Shown in pieces: positions 27,519 through 36,045 of a stretch of 64,000 bases of DNA. Every line of letters begins with the position of its first letter. Position 1 is the stretch's first letter. Below the pieces are notes generated by a model, which did no database searches, was not told where the DNA came from, and saw nothing but the letters and a program-made list of their open reading frames with translations. The stretch is from assembly GCF_019334345.1 (NCBI RefSeq), contig NZ_JAHWQX010000003.1:310001-374000 (forward strand). Reading direction: 5' to 3'. The position numbers were made by a program, and so were the translations under genes. This stretch comes from Neohoeflea coraliihabitans. Lineage in GTDB: Bacteria; Pseudomonadota; Alphaproteobacteria; Rhizobiales; Rhizobiaceae.

Positions 27519-30077
27519 ATGCTCTATTTCTCCCGCTGGAAAACCGTCCTGATCTGGCTCTCGGTGGTGCTCGCCGTGATGTTCGCCTTTCCGAACCTGC
27601 TGAGCAAGGACGATGCGGCCAACCTGCCGGACTTCGTTCCCTCGAGCCAGATGACGCTGGGTCTCGATCTGCAGGGCGGATCGCACATCCTGCTGCAGGT
27701 CGACCGCGACGACATTCTGACCGAGCGGCTGGAGACAATGGCGGATGAAGTGCGGCGCATCCTGCGCGCTGCCGGCATCGGCTATACGGGCCTGTCGGGT
27801 ACCGGGCAGCTCGTCCAGGTGCGCATTCGTGACGATGCGCGCGTCGAAGAGGCGCGGACGCTGCTTGATGAACTCGCCGAACCGGTCAGTGCGAGCCAGT
27901 TTACGGCCGGCACGATCAGCGAAGTCGAGATCGAGGAGAGTCAGCCGGGTCAGTTGCGCTTGCGCCTGACGGATGAAGGCATCGACTACCGCGTGTCCAG
28001 CGCGGTGACGCAATCGATCGAGGTGGTGCGGCGCCGCGTCGATGAACTTGGCACGACGGAGCCGGTCATCCAGCGTCAGGGCAGCAACCGCATTCTCGTG
28101 CAGGTGCCGGGTCTGGAAGATCCGCAGCGGCTGAAAGACCTGCTCAACCAGACCGCCAAGCTGACCTTCCACCTCGTCGATACGACGATGCCGGTCTCCG
28201 AGGCCATTCAGGGCCGTCCGCCGGCCGGTTCGGAAGTGCTCTATTCCACCGACGATCCGCCGATTCCCTATCTGATCAAGAAGCGCGTCGAAGTTTCGGG
28301 AGAGAATCTCGTCGACTCGCAGGCCGGCTTCAACCAGCAGACCAGCGAGCCGATCGTCACCTTCAAGTTCGACACCAAGGGTGGCCAGCGCTTCGGTCAG
28401 ATCACGCAGCAGAATGTCGGCCTGCCGTTTGCCATCGTGCTTGACGATCAGGTAATCTCGGCGCCGGTGATCCGTGAACCGATCCTTGGTGGCTCGGGGC
28501 AGATTTCCGGCAATTTCAGCGTGCAGGGCGCCAATGATCTGGCGATCCTCTTGCGTGCCGGTGCCTTGCCGGCAACATTGACGGTGATCGAAGAGCGCAC
28601 GGTCGGACCGGGGCTTGGCGCCGATTCCATCGAGGCAGGCCAGATTGCCAGCATGATCGGCGCGGTGCTGGTCATTGCTTTCATGATCTTTGCCTACGGC
28701 TTCCTCGGCATCGTCGCCAATATCGCGCTGATCGCCAATGTGACGATGATCATCGCCATCCTGACGCTGCTCGGCGCGACGCTGACCCTGCCGGGTATTG
28801 CCGGCATCGTGCTGACGATCGGCATGGCGGTCGATTCGAACGTGCTGATCTATGAGCGAATCCGCGAGGAATTCCGATCCGGCAGATCGCTGATCCAGGC
28901 GATCGACGCGGGTTTCAGCCGCGCCTTCGGCACCATCCTTGATGCCAATGTGACGACGCTGATCGCTGCGGTCATCCTGTTCTACTTCGGCACCGGGCCG
29001 GTGCGCGGATTTGCCGTGACGCTGGCCATCGGTATCGTCACGACGGTGTTCACGGCCTTCACGCTGACGCGCTGGATGGTCTCCGAATGGGTGCGCCGCA
29101 AACGCCCGAAGGCCTTGCCGAAGGGACTTATCGACTATTTGAAGCCGAATTTCACCTTTCCGTTCATGGGCTTCCGGCGCATAGCCTTCACGCTGTCGGC
29201 GGTGGCAGCGGTCGGCTCGATGGTGCTGTTCGGCACGGTCAACATGAATTACGGCATCGATTTCAAGGGCGGATCGATGATCGAAGTGCAGTCGAAAGCG
29301 CCGCAGGCGGATATCGGCGCGATCCGGACGCAGCTGTCAGAGCTCAATCTCGGCGACATCCAGGTGCAGGAATTCGGCGGGCCGCGCGAAGTGCTGATCC
29401 GCGTGCAGTCGCAGGATGGCGGCGACAATGCCGAACAATCGGTGATCACCCTGATTCGCGGCGAGCTGGAGGAGGCCTACACGTTCCGGCGTGTTGAAGT
29501 GGTCGGGCCGACCGTCTCGGGCGAACTTGCGCGTGCCGGTACGATCGCCGTGATCGGCGCGTTGTTTGCCATCCTCGTCTACATCTGGTTCCGGTTCGAG
29601 TGGCAATTCGCGCTCGGGGCGATCATCGCGACGCTGCATGACGTGGTGCTGACGATCGGCATCTTCGTCCTGTCGGGCGTCGAGTTCAATCTTTCGAGTA
29701 TCGCGGCGGTGCTGACCATCGTCGGCTATTCGCTGAACGATACGGTCGTGGTCTATGACCGGGTGCGCGAGAATCTCAGGCGCTACAAGAAGAAGCCGCT
29801 GCCTGAACTGCTCGACCTGTCGGTCAACCAGATGCTGTCACGCACCATCCTGACCTCGGTGACGACGTTGCTGGCCCTTTCGGCGCTGTATCTCTTCGGC
29901 GGCGAGGTGATCCGCTCGTTCACCTTCGCGATGATCTTCGGCGTCGTGGTCGGCACCTATTCGTCGATCTTCATCGCGGCGCCGGTGCTGATCCTGTTCA
30001 AGCTGCGCACCGATACCTTCCACACCGACGAGACGAGCGATGGTGTGGAGGGAACGGCACCGGCGCGCGTGAGCTGA
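27519..30077 (+). CDS. secDF: Fused protein translocase SecD-SecF
   Basis: Proton-driven Sec accessory that pulls secreted proteins into the periplasm. At 852 residues it joins SecD and SecF in one chain. The SecD half (to about residue 540) shows 'MTLGLDLQGGSHILLQVD' and 'GIVLTIGMAVDSNVLIYERI'. The SecF half begins near 'NFTFPFMGFRRIAFTLSA' and contains 'GYSLNDTVVVYDRVRENLRR'. Twelve membrane helices are expected. ATG 27519 follows GAGAGG; ATG 27489 is an upstream alternative. The next gene starts one base after its stop. Confidence 0.97.
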   Translation: MLYFSRWKTVLIWLSVVLAVMFAFPNLLSKDDAANLPDFVPSSQMTLGLDLQGGSHILLQVDRDDILTERLETMADEVRRILRAAGIGYTGLSGTGQLVQVRIRDDARVEEARTLLDELAEPVSASQFTAGTISEVEIEESQPGQLRLRLTDEGIDYRVSSAVTQSIEVVRRRVDELGTTEPVIQRQGSNRILVQVPGLEDPQRLKDLLNQTAKLTFHLVDTTMPVSEAIQGRPPAGSEVLYSTDDPPIPYLIKKRVEVSGENLVDSQAGFNQQTSEPIVTFKFDTKGGQRFGQITQQNVGLPFAIVLDDQVISAPVIREPILGGSGQISGNFSVQGANDLAILLRAGALPATLTVIEERTVGPGLGADSIEAGQIASMIGAVLVIAFMIFAYGFLGIVANIALIANVTMIIAILTLLGATLTLPGIAGIVLTIGMAVDSNVLIYERIREEFRSGRSLIQAIDAGFSRAFGTILDANVTTLIAAVILFYFGTGPVRGFAVTLAIGIVTTVFTAFTLTRWMVSEWVRRKRPKALPKGLIDYLKPNFTFPFMGFRRIAFTLSAVAAVGSMVLFGTVNMNYGIDFKGGSMIEVQSKAPQADIGAIRTQLSELNLGDIQVQEFGGPREVLIRVQSQDGGDNAEQSVITLIRGELEEAYTFRRVEVVGPTVSGELARAGTIAVIGALFAILVYIWFRFEWQFALGAIIATLHDVVLTIGIFVLSGVEFNLSSIAAVLTIVGYSLNDTVVVYDRVRENLRRYKKKPLPELLDLSVNQMLSRTILTSVTTLLALSALYLFGGEVIRSFTFAMIFGVVVGTYSSIFIAAPVLILFKLRTDTFHTDETSDGVEGTAPARVS

Positions 30078-30078
30078 C

Positions 30079-30465
30079 ATGGCGGGTGGACTGGAAATTC
30101 GCGAGGCGCATTTCCCCGGCCGCTCGCCGATCGATGCCTACGGCAATGGCGGTTTCCGCTTCGCGGAGATGTCGCATCGCGGCTCGATCCTGTGCCTGCC
30201 CTCCGGCATCTACGGCTGGCCGGTCGAGGCGGTATCCGATCTGTCGGTCGAGTCGCTCGCCAAGGTGATGGCCGAGCGCTCGGAGGTCGAATTCCTGCTG
30301 GTCGGCACCGGTACCGAGATCGTGCCCCTACCGGATGATCTGCGCCAGGCGTTGCGCGCGGCGCGCATTTCAGCCGATCCGATGAGCACCGGGGCGGCGG
30401 TGCGCACCTTCAATGTGATGCTTGCCGAATCGCGCCCTGTTGCTGCAGCGCTGATTGCGGTGTGA
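30079..30465 (+). CDS. Mth938-like domain protein (NDUFAF3-related)
   Basis: Small protein of 128 residues from the DUF498/Mth938 family; the human relative NDUFAF3 assists complex I assembly. Visible hallmarks are 'IDAYGNGGFRFAEMSHRGSI' near the N-terminus, 'EFLLVGTGTEIVPLP' in the middle, and 'GAAVRTFNVMLAESRPVAAA' at the end. It starts one base after secDF stops and overlaps the next gene by one base, so the three are one transcription unit. Its bacterial function is not established. Confidence 0.9.
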   Translation: MAGGLEIREAHFPGRSPIDAYGNGGFRFAEMSHRGSILCLPSGIYGWPVEAVSDLSVESLAKVMAERSEVEFLLVGTGTEIVPLPDDLRQALRAARISADPMSTGAAVRTFNVMLAESRPVAAALIAV

Positions 30466-31334
30466 TGGAACCGCCTGCGACGGGTATTGGCACTGACACG
30501 GGCAGCGGGCCGGCCGAGGCGCTGCGCGAGATCGATCGTGACCGCTATCTCGCCAGCCTGCTGATGCCGCCGGCCATTCGCGCCGATGTCACGACACTGT
30601 TCCTGTTTAACGCCGAGGTGGCATCGATCCGCGATCGCACAGCCGAACCGATGGCCGGCGAGATGCGGCTGCAGTGGTGGCGCGAGGTGATCGAGGGGGG
30701 GCGCGCGGCCGAGGCGGCCGGGCATCCGCTCGCCGGGCGGCTCCTGGAGCTGATCGCGCGGCGCGGGCTGGCGACAGCGGCGCTGACGCGGCTTCTCGAC
30801 GCCCGCATCTTCGATCTGTATGACGATCCGATGCCCGACCGCGCCACCTATGAGGCCTATGCGGGCGAGACGGCCAGCACCGTGTTGCAGCTGTCGGTGT
30901 CCATTGCCGATCCTGCAAACGCTGCGGCGCATGCCGACGCTGCGGGCCATGCCGGCGTGGCGCAGGCGGTGGCGGGCCATCTCATGTTGCTGCCCATCCA
31001 TCGCAGCCGTGGCCAGGTCTTCGTTCCCGGCGACCTGCTGGCGGCGACCGGGCTTGACCGCACTTCATTCCTGGCCGGCGACGAGCGGACCAAGCTCGAC
31101 AGTGCGATCGATGCGTTCGCCGCCCTCGGGCGCGAACATCTCGGCAAGGCACGCGAGGCGCTGGCGGATGTACCGAAAGAGGTCCGGCGGGTGTTTCTGC
31201 CCGTGGCGATTGCCGGCGGCGTGTTTGCGCGGGCAGAGGTTCTGAAAGGCGATTGCCTGACGCGCTCGCCGCAACCCTCGCCGCTGCAGCGGCAATGGCG
31301 GATATGGCGCGCGGCCCTGTCCGGACGGCTCTGA
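30465..31334 (+). CDS. Squalene/phytoene synthase-family protein (NDUFAF6-like)
   Basis: 289 residues of the all-alpha trans-isoprenyl diphosphate synthase fold. 'FLFNAEVASIRDRTAEPMAG', 'LQWWREVIEGG', 'YAGETASTVLQLS' and 'RGQVFVPGDLL' match the family. However, the first aspartate-rich motif (DxxxD) of true synthases is not evident: 'FNAEVASIRD' stands in its place. That favours an NDUFAF6-like, probably non-synthase protein. Start ATG 30465 overlaps the previous stop by one base; GTG 30462 is also possible. The neighbouring NDUFAF3-like gene supports a complex I-related role (inference). Confidence 0.82.
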   Translation: MEPPATGIGTDTGSGPAEALREIDRDRYLASLLMPPAIRADVTTLFLFNAEVASIRDRTAEPMAGEMRLQWWREVIEGGRAAEAAGHPLAGRLLELIARRGLATAALTRLLDARIFDLYDDPMPDRATYEAYAGETASTVLQLSVSIADPANAAAHADAAGHAGVAQAVAGHLMLLPIHRSRGQVFVPGDLLAATGLDRTSFLAGDERTKLDSAIDAFAALGREHLGKAREALADVPKEVRRVFLPVAIAGGVFARAEVLKGDCLTRSPQPSPLQRQWRIWRAALSGRL

Positions 31335-31491
31335 GGGCTGAAATCGCAACGCTTGCGAAAGGCATTGGCGCGGCGGCATACTCGCACGCGGCACGGGCGG
31401 TGCGAATCGGCCGGCGCGTTTCGGTCTGGCCGGCGGGGAGCGGCGGGAAAGTTCTCCAGTGTGACCGGAAGCGCTGCGGAAGGGAGATGCC

Positions 31492-31983
31492 ATGACGCTC
31501 GACATTCTGGCTGGCATCATGCTCGGCGGCATCGTCTTCATTACCTTCATGGTGCATGTGGCCGGCCGCTGGCGCCGGCGCGATGATCCGGACACCGGGA
31601 CGTCGCTGATCGAATTCGCTTCGATCTTTCCCGGTGAGGCGGTACGGTCGGTGATCAGCACCAGCGACAGGAGCACGCGTTTCTTCCGGCTGGCGAGCGG
31701 CATGACCGGTTTTTTGCATCGCGCCGGACGGGTCAATGAAGCCTTGCTGATCCAGCCGGCGAGCACACGCGTTTCGGCCGTTGAGGATGCCCCGGCACTG
31801 ACCATCGATTTTTGCGATGCGGACATGCCGACGCGCAGCTACGTGTTCCGGAGCCCCGAGGATGCGGCGGAAGTCAGCCTGTGGCTGATGGGATCTTATG
31901 TCCTGGCCGCCGGGGAGGCAGCCGCAAACGGCGATGCCGGCGCCGGTACCGGCAGCCCTGATCGCCGCGACGGCGGTGAGTAA
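31492..31983 (+). CDS. Small membrane-anchored protein of unknown function
   Basis: 163 residues with one N-terminal membrane helix ('LAGIMLGGIVFITFMVHVAG') followed by basic 'RWRRRDD', suggesting an inner-membrane anchor. The soluble part contains 'IIEFASIFPGE'-like and 'FCDADMPTRSYVFRSPEDAA' segments; the first is 'LIEFASIFPGEAVRSVIST' in the sequence. I recognise no domain. A GGGAG ribosome site lies just before ATG 31492. It stands 157 bases after the previous gene and 42 before the MFS gene, in the same direction. Confidence 0.72.
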   Translation: MTLDILAGIMLGGIVFITFMVHVAGRWRRRDDPDTGTSLIEFASIFPGEAVRSVISTSDRSTRFFRLASGMTGFLHRAGRVNEALLIQPASTRVSAVEDAPALTIDFCDADMPTRSYVFRSPEDAAEVSLWLMGSYVLAAGEAAANGDAGAGTGSPDRRDGGE

Positions 31984-32024
31984 AAGCGCGATGAACGCCG
32001 TCGCGGAAAGGATGTTGTCTTCTC

Positions 32025-33521
32025 TTGTCGAGTTCTCTCACCCCTGGTCCATCCACCTTCTGTCCGCAGCCCAAGCGTAAATATGTGCTGTATGCCGCCA
32101 TCCTGGCCTCGGCGCTGGGATTCATCGACGGATCGGTGATCGCCATCGCCACGCCGGCGATCCGCGCCAGCTTCGATGCCTCGCTGATTGCGGCGCAATG
32201 GGTGTCGAACGCCTATATGCTGACCCTGTCGGCATTCATTCTGCTTGGGGGCGCGATCGGCGACCGATTCGGTCTGAAACGGGTGTTCTCGGCCGGGATC
32301 CTGATGTTCGTGGCAATGTCGCTGTTGTGCGCGCTGGCGTGGAGCGTCGAAAGCCTGATCATCTTCCGCGCTTTGCAGGGCACCGGTGCGGCGCTGATGG
32401 TGCCTGGCAGCCTGGCGCTGATCTCCAAGGCCTATCCGCGTGCCGAGCGGGGCCGGGCGATCGGCACCTGGGCCGCGGCGGCGGCGGTGACAACCGCTGC
32501 GGGACCGGTGATTGGCGGTCTGGCTCTGGCCTATGGCACGACGGAAACCTGGCGGGCGATTTTTGCCATCAACCTGCCGCTGGGCGGTGCGGCGCTGTGG
32601 ATGCTTTTGACCAAGGTGCCGGCGGATGCGGCGTCAAAGCGGCAGCGACTTGACCTGCCCGGCGCGGCGCTGGCGGTGATCTTTCTCGGCAGCCTTGCCT
32701 GGGCTTTGAGCGCGGCGGAAGGCAATGCCGAGAGCAGCGTTGCCGGACCGTCGCAACTGATCTGGCTGATTGTCTCGGCGCTTGCGCTTGCTGGTTTCAT
32801 TTATACCGAGCGGCGCGTGGCGGCGCCGATCATGCCGCTGTCGATCTTCACGAACCGCACCTTCGTGGCCGCCAATCTGGCGACGTTCTGCCTGTATGCC
32901 GCGATGTCAGCGGTGTTGTTTTATCTGCCGATGACGCTGATCGGCGGCTGGGGCCTGTCGGAGGCGATTGTCGGCACGACCTTCCTGCCGATGACGGTGG
33001 CGATCGCCGCCCTTTCCGGGCCGGCGGGGCGGCTGGCTGACCGGTTCGGTGCGTCAGTCCTGATTGCCGGTGGCGCGCTGCTGGTGGCCGTCTCATTCCT
33101 TCTGCTGGCCGCCGGGCTCGATCTGAACCGGTACTGGAGCCATGTCTATCCGTGTATCGTGTTGATGGCGGTGGGGATGGGGCTGGTCGTGGCGCCCTTG
33201 TCGGCGGCGGTGATGGGCGCGCTGGATGATCGCGATTCAGGCACCGCCTCGGGCGTCAACAACGCTGTCAGCCGTGTCGCCGGTCTGATGGCCGTGGCCG
33301 CCATGGGTCCGCTGGTGGCATGGCGCTTTGCCGTCAGTGACGCCACCGGGGCTTTTGGGCTGCCACTCGAGGGCACGCTGGCGGCGATGCGCGTGCACCA
33401 GTCGGCCAACAATCAGGCGATGGCCGCCGTGGCCCTGAGCGCGGCAACGCTGGCCGGTCTTGCCGTTCTGTTCGCCTGGTTCGGTGTGCGCCGGCCCGCC
33501 GCGGAGCAGCCGCAGGAGTAG
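32025..33521 (+). CDS. MFS drug/metabolite exporter, DHA2 (14-helix) type
   Basis: Inner-membrane proton antiporter of the EmrB/QacA-like class, 498 residues, about 14 hydrophobic helices. Family signs are 'LGFIDGSVIAIATPAI' in helix 1, motif A 'GAIGDRFGLKRVF', 'RALQGTGAALMVPGSLALIS' and motif C-like 'AAAAAVTTAAGPVIGG'. The start is taken as TTG 32025; the first in-frame ATG is well inside helix regions, and GTG 32085 would remove 20 residues. Substrate unknown. It converges on trmFO, with only four bases between the stop codons. Confidence 0.88.
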   Translation: MSSSLTPGPSTFCPQPKRKYVLYAAILASALGFIDGSVIAIATPAIRASFDASLIAAQWVSNAYMLTLSAFILLGGAIGDRFGLKRVFSAGILMFVAMSLLCALAWSVESLIIFRALQGTGAALMVPGSLALISKAYPRAERGRAIGTWAAAAAVTTAAGPVIGGLALAYGTTETWRAIFAINLPLGGAALWMLLTKVPADAASKRQRLDLPGAALAVIFLGSLAWALSAAEGNAESSVAGPSQLIWLIVSALALAGFIYTERRVAAPIMPLSIFTNRTFVAANLATFCLYAAMSAVLFYLPMTLIGGWGLSEAIVGTTFLPMTVAIAALSGPAGRLADRFGASVLIAGGALLVAVSFLLLAAGLDLNRYWSHVYPCIVLMAVGMGLVVAPLSAAVMGALDDRDSGTASGVNNAVSRVAGLMAVAAMGPLVAWRFAVSDATGAFGLPLEGTLAAMRVHQSANNQAMAAVALSAATLAGLAVLFAWFGVRRPAAEQPQE

Positions 33522-33525
33522 CGGC

Positions 33526-34950
33526 TCATTCGGCGGCTTGCGGTCGGGCTTCCTCCAGCCATTCGGCGCAGGCGGCCAGAGCGCGGCGCGCCATGGCGTT
33601 CTTTTTTGCCAGCGCCTTTTCCTTGCCGCGGAAGCGCCGGCCCTCCGGCTTTTCAATGGCGCCGGGATCGAGCGGCGGAAACAGCCCGAAATTGATATTC
33701 ATCGGCTGGAAGGAGCGCTTGCCCGGTTCGTCGTCGCTGACGAGATGGCCGCCGGTGATATGGTTGAGCAGCGCGCCGAAGGCCGAAATGGGCGGCGGCG
33801 GGGCCAGCTTCACGCCAAGCGCCTCGGCGGCGGCAAAGCGGCCGGCGAGCAGGCCGATGGCCGCGCTCTCGACATAGCCTTCGCAGCCGGTGATCTGGCC
33901 GGCAAAGCGGATATCGGGCCGCGATTTGAGGCGCAGGGTGGCGTCGAGGAGCAGCGGCGAATTGAGATAGGTGTTGCGGTGCAAACCGCCCAGCCGGGCA
34001 AATTCGGCATTCTCGAGCCCGGGAATCATGCGGAAGATGCGGGTTTGTTCGCCATAGCGCAGCTTGGTCTGAAAACCGACCATATTGTAGAGCGTGCCGA
34101 GCGCGTTGTCCTGGCGCAGCTGCACGACGGCATAGGGCTTTTCATCCAGCTTGTGGGCATTGGTCAGGCCCATCGGCTTCATCGGTCCGTGACGCAGGGT
34201 CTCGGGGCCGCGCTCGGCCATCACCTCGATGGGCAGGCAGCCGTCGAAATAGGGCGTGCCTTCCCATTCGTGAAACGTGGTCTTGTCGCCAGCGATCAGC
34301 GCTGCGATGAAAGCCTCGTATTGCGCCTTGTCCATCGGGCAGTTGATGTAGTCCTTGCCGGTGCCGCCGGGGCCGATCTTGTCGTAGCGCGACTGAAACC
34401 AGCAGGTCGACATGTCGATCGAATCGGTATGCAGGATCGGCGCGATGGCGTCGAAGAAAGCGAGCGCTTCCTCACCGGTCTCGGCGCTGATCGCTGCGGC
34501 CAAGTCCGGTGCCGTCAGCGGTCCGGTGGCAATGATCGTGCGGCCCCAGTCCGCCGGCGGCAGGCCGGTGATTTCCTCGCGCGAGATGGTGATCAGCGGT
34601 TCGGCCGCCAGGGCTTTGGTGACGGCGTCGCTGAAGGCTTCCCGATCGACGGCAAGGGCGCCGCCGGCCGGCACCTGATTGGCATCGGCAGCCCGCATGA
34701 TCAGCGAACCCGCCAGCCGCATCTCGGCGTGGATGACGCCGACCGCATTGGCGGTGGCATCGTCGGAGCGGAAGGAATTGGAGCAGACGAGTTCCGCCAG
34801 CCCGTCGGTCTTGTGCGCGTCGGTGCCGCGCAGCGGGCGCATTTCATGCAGAATCACCGGGACGCCGTGGCGTGCCAGTTGCCAGGCGGCTTCCGAGCCG
34901 GCCAGGCCGCCGCCAATGATGTGAACGGGAGAGATGCTGTTGTGTGTCAT
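33526..34950 (-). CDS. trmFO: Folate-dependent tRNA (uracil-54-C5)-methyltransferase TrmFO
   Basis: Flavoenzyme that makes m5U54 in tRNA using methylene-tetrahydrofolate, 474 residues. The FAD-binding '[20 protein letters not shown]' opens the protein, '[15 protein letters not shown]' carries a conserved Cys, and '[20 protein letters not shown]' a second one. ATG 34950 gives the family N-terminus; the frame continues upstream to 35148 without similarity. It converges with the MFS gene. The 175-base region upstream contains two hairpins probably belonging to the next leftward gene. Confidence 0.95.
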   Translation of the reverse strand: MTHNSISPVHIIGGGLAGSEAAWQLARHGVPVILHEMRPLRGTDAHKTDGLAELVCSNSFRSDDATANAVGVIHAEMRLAGSLIMRAADANQVPAGGALAVDREAFSDAVTKALAAEPLITISREEITGLPPADWGRTIIATGPLTAPDLAAAISAETGEEALAFFDAIAPILHTDSIDMSTCWFQSRYDKIGPGGTGKDYINCPMDKAQYEAFIAALIAGDKTTFHEWEGTPYFDGCLPIEVMAERGPETLRHGPMKPMGLTNAHKLDEKPYAVVQLRQDNALGTLYNMVGFQTKLRYGEQTRIFRMIPGLENAEFARLGGLHRNTYLNSPLLLDATLRLKSRPDIRFAGQITGCEGYVESAAIGLLAGRFAAAEALGVKLAPPPPISAFGALLNHITGGHLVSDDEPGKRSFQPMNINFGLFPPLDPGAIEKPEGRRFRGKEKALAKKNAMARRALAACAEWLEEARPQAAE

Positions 34951-35048
34951 GCCGGCTGAGATAGCACGCTTCTCACCGGGTGCAAGCGGCAAGCGGCCTT
35001 GGACTGGTCGGTTGGCGGGCGATCGTGACGCAGCTTCAGAAATGCCAA

Positions 35049-35066
35049 TGGCGCCCGGAGGCGCCA
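35049..35066 (-). terminator. Hairpin downstream of the first DUF1127 gene
   Basis: Perfect 7-bp stem TGGCGCC/GGCGCCA with a four-base loop, about 60 bases past the DUF1127 stop on the minus strand. It is followed by TTGGCATTTC, so the T tract is weak. Likely the transcript end of this cassette. Confidence 0.5.
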
Positions 35067-35081
35067 GATACGGCCTGCTGA

Positions 35082-35104
35082 GCTCGCAGGTTAAAGCTGC
35101 GAGC
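35082..35104. other. Second hairpin between trmFO and the DUF1127 gene
   Basis: Eight-bp perfect stem GCTCGCAG/CTGCGAGC with a seven-base A/T-rich loop (GTTAAAG). No T run follows on either strand. It may stabilise the 3' end of the DUF1127 transcript in tandem with the hairpin at 35049-35066. Confidence 0.45.
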
Positions 35105-35125
35105 GGCATTGAACTGCCTGGTCGG

Positions 35126-35269
35126 TTAGTTGGCGAGCCGGCGGGCAACGCGGCGAATATCGTGCCGGGTCAGGCCGATGTCGGCAAGGGCGTCGTTGGA
35201 CAGGCTGGCCAGTTCATGCATGGTGCGGCGGCTGCGCATCCAGCTGCGGGCGGTGTTGAGAATGCTCAT
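35126..35269 (-). CDS. DUF1127 mini-protein (copy A)
   Basis: 47 residues, translated by hand: '[20 protein letters not shown]' begins it and '[19 protein letters not shown]' is the diagnostic DUF1127 core. The protein is basic and Arg-rich. Such mini-proteins are widespread in alphaproteobacteria; some affect sRNA processing, phosphate/carbon metabolism or fucose use. AGGGA lies 8-9 bases before the ATG. It is the last of three same-direction cassettes, each with the same promoter box, and is served by the promoter at 35336-35370. Confidence 0.9.
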   Translation of the reverse strand: MSILNTARSWMRSRRTMHELASLSNDALADIGLTRHDIRRVARRLAN

Positions 35270-35335
35270 GATGTCGATCCCTGAAAAACGGCGATGCGGC
35301 CATGCTGGTCGTCTGTCGCCTCGGTTGATGCATCA

Positions 35336-35370
35336 TACATAGGCATTTGACTGCAAATTGTGCAGTGCGA
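35336..35370 (-). promoter_or_regulatory. Promoter P1 with 13-bp T-N11-A box (DUF1127 copy A)
   Basis: On the plus strand: TACATA (35336-35341; -10-like TATGTA on the minus strand), 16 bases, then the box TTGTGCAGTGCGA (35358-35370). An ATGC occurs 17 bases beyond the box. Two other promoters in the cluster have the same layout and spacing. The box fits the T-N11-A rule for LysR-type regulators. Confidence 0.75.
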
Positions 35371-35485
35371 AAAAGAAAATCCTGACATGCAAATTGCGCA
35401 GGGCTCGCCTTGCCCTCAGGCATCTCGGAAAAGGCGCCCAAAAAATAGGCAAAGGCGGCAAGTCATTGGGGGCGCATTACGCCAC

Positions 35486-35515
35486 AAAAAGAAACGGCGC
35501 CCGCGAGGGCGCCGT
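35486..35515 (-). terminator. Rho-independent terminator of DUF1127 copy B
   Basis: Perfect 9-bp stem ACGGCGCCC/GGGCGCCGT with a four-base loop (35494-35515). On the minus strand it is followed by TTTCTTTTT. It starts 27 bases after the stop codon of copy B. Confidence 0.92.
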
Positions 35516-35541
35516 GCTTCGGTGCGCTGGGGGCCGGTGTA

Positions 35542-35682
35542 TTACCGGCCGTGGCGCGAAACGAACGGGATGTCGGAGCGGGTGATGCCCAGGTCCCAAA
35601 GTTCGCGGTCGCTCATGCGCGACAGCTGCGAAGCGGTTTCGCGGTACTGGCGCCATTCACGGAAAGATTTACGGATGTTCAT
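35542..35682 (-). CDS. DUF1127 mini-protein (copy B)
   Basis: 46 residues starting 'MNIRKSFREWRQYRETASQL', with the DUF1127 core 'MSDRELWDLGITRSDIPFVS' and a basic end 'RHGR'. The longer frame to 35775 includes the promoter and is not real. AAAGGA lies about seven bases before ATG 35682. The promoter at 35741-35775 and terminator at 35486-35515 make it a self-contained monocistronic unit. Copies A and B share the family core but differ elsewhere, so they are not a recent duplication. Confidence 0.93.
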   Translation of the reverse strand: MNIRKSFREWRQYRETASQLSRMSDRELWDLGITRSDIPFVSRHGR

Positions 35683-35740
35683 GGTGGTATCCTTTCGAGT
35701 TGCCCGGGCCGGATTGCACCGGGTCCGTGTGGTTGATCTC

Positions 35741-35775
35741 GATATAGGTGCCTTACAGGGAATTGTGCAGTGCAA
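35741..35775 (-). promoter_or_regulatory. Promoter P2 with 13-bp T-N11-A box (DUF1127 copy B)
   Basis: GATATA (35741-35746; TATATC on the minus strand), 16 bases, then TTGTGCAGTGCAA (35763-35775). ATGC lies 18 bases beyond. Layout is identical to P1 and P3. The expected leader before the DUF1127 ATG is about 50 bases. Confidence 0.8.
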
Positions 35776-35914
35776 AAAAGTGCAAAGCAGGCATGCGGAA
35801 ACTGCAGATCGAGTTAATTAGCCCTGCGATTCAAGGGGCTTGAGTTCTCGCCTCGTCTTACCCCCTTGGTCGCGGAGTACAGGATGGCGAAGGCGAATCC
35901 GCTGGCGCGGGCGC

Positions 35915-35957
35915 AAAAAAATAACGCCCACCGGGGGAGGAGGATCCGGTGGGCGCC
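35915..35957 (-). terminator. Terminator hairpin of the sRNA
   Basis: Ten-bp perfect stem CGCCCACCGG/CCGGTGGGCG, loop GGGAGGAGGAT on the plus strand (AUCCUCCUCCC in the RNA), then TTATTTTTTT on the minus strand. It doubles as the third anti-SD loop of the sRNA. Confidence 0.93.
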
Positions 35958-36045
35958 ATTTTTGACAATTGACAACCTGGGAGGAGGAGCGGTTGCCAAT
36001 CACATCGAAACGGCAATGGGAGGAGGAGTTCGCCGTTCCGAATTT
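35915..36045 (-). ncRNA. Three-hairpin anti-Shine-Dalgarno sRNA (alpha-r14/'cuckoo' RNA type)
   Basis: Read on the minus strand, three hairpins follow each other, and each loop contains UCCUCCUCCC. Hairpin 1: stem 36006-36014/36032-36040 (9 bp with one G-U). Hairpin 2: stem 35971-35977/35991-35997 (7 bp). Hairpin 3: stem 35925-35934/35946-35955 (10 bp), followed by a run of seven U, which is the terminator. The size (about 120-130 nt) and triple CCUCCUCCC loops match the alpha-r14 family (NfeR1 in Sinorhizobium) and the CcsR/'cuckoo' RNAs of Rhodobacter, which are co-transcribed with a DUF1127 gene. Such RNAs bind ribosome sites of mRNAs. The 5' end is not fixed: the nearest matching promoter lies about 200 bases upstream, so processing from a longer transcript is possible. 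Confidence 0.88.

Noticed and set aside
35360-35821. 153-codon plus-strand frame across the DUF1127 region
   Set aside because: It runs antisense through a terminator, promoter and DUF1127 gene and has no protein-like features.
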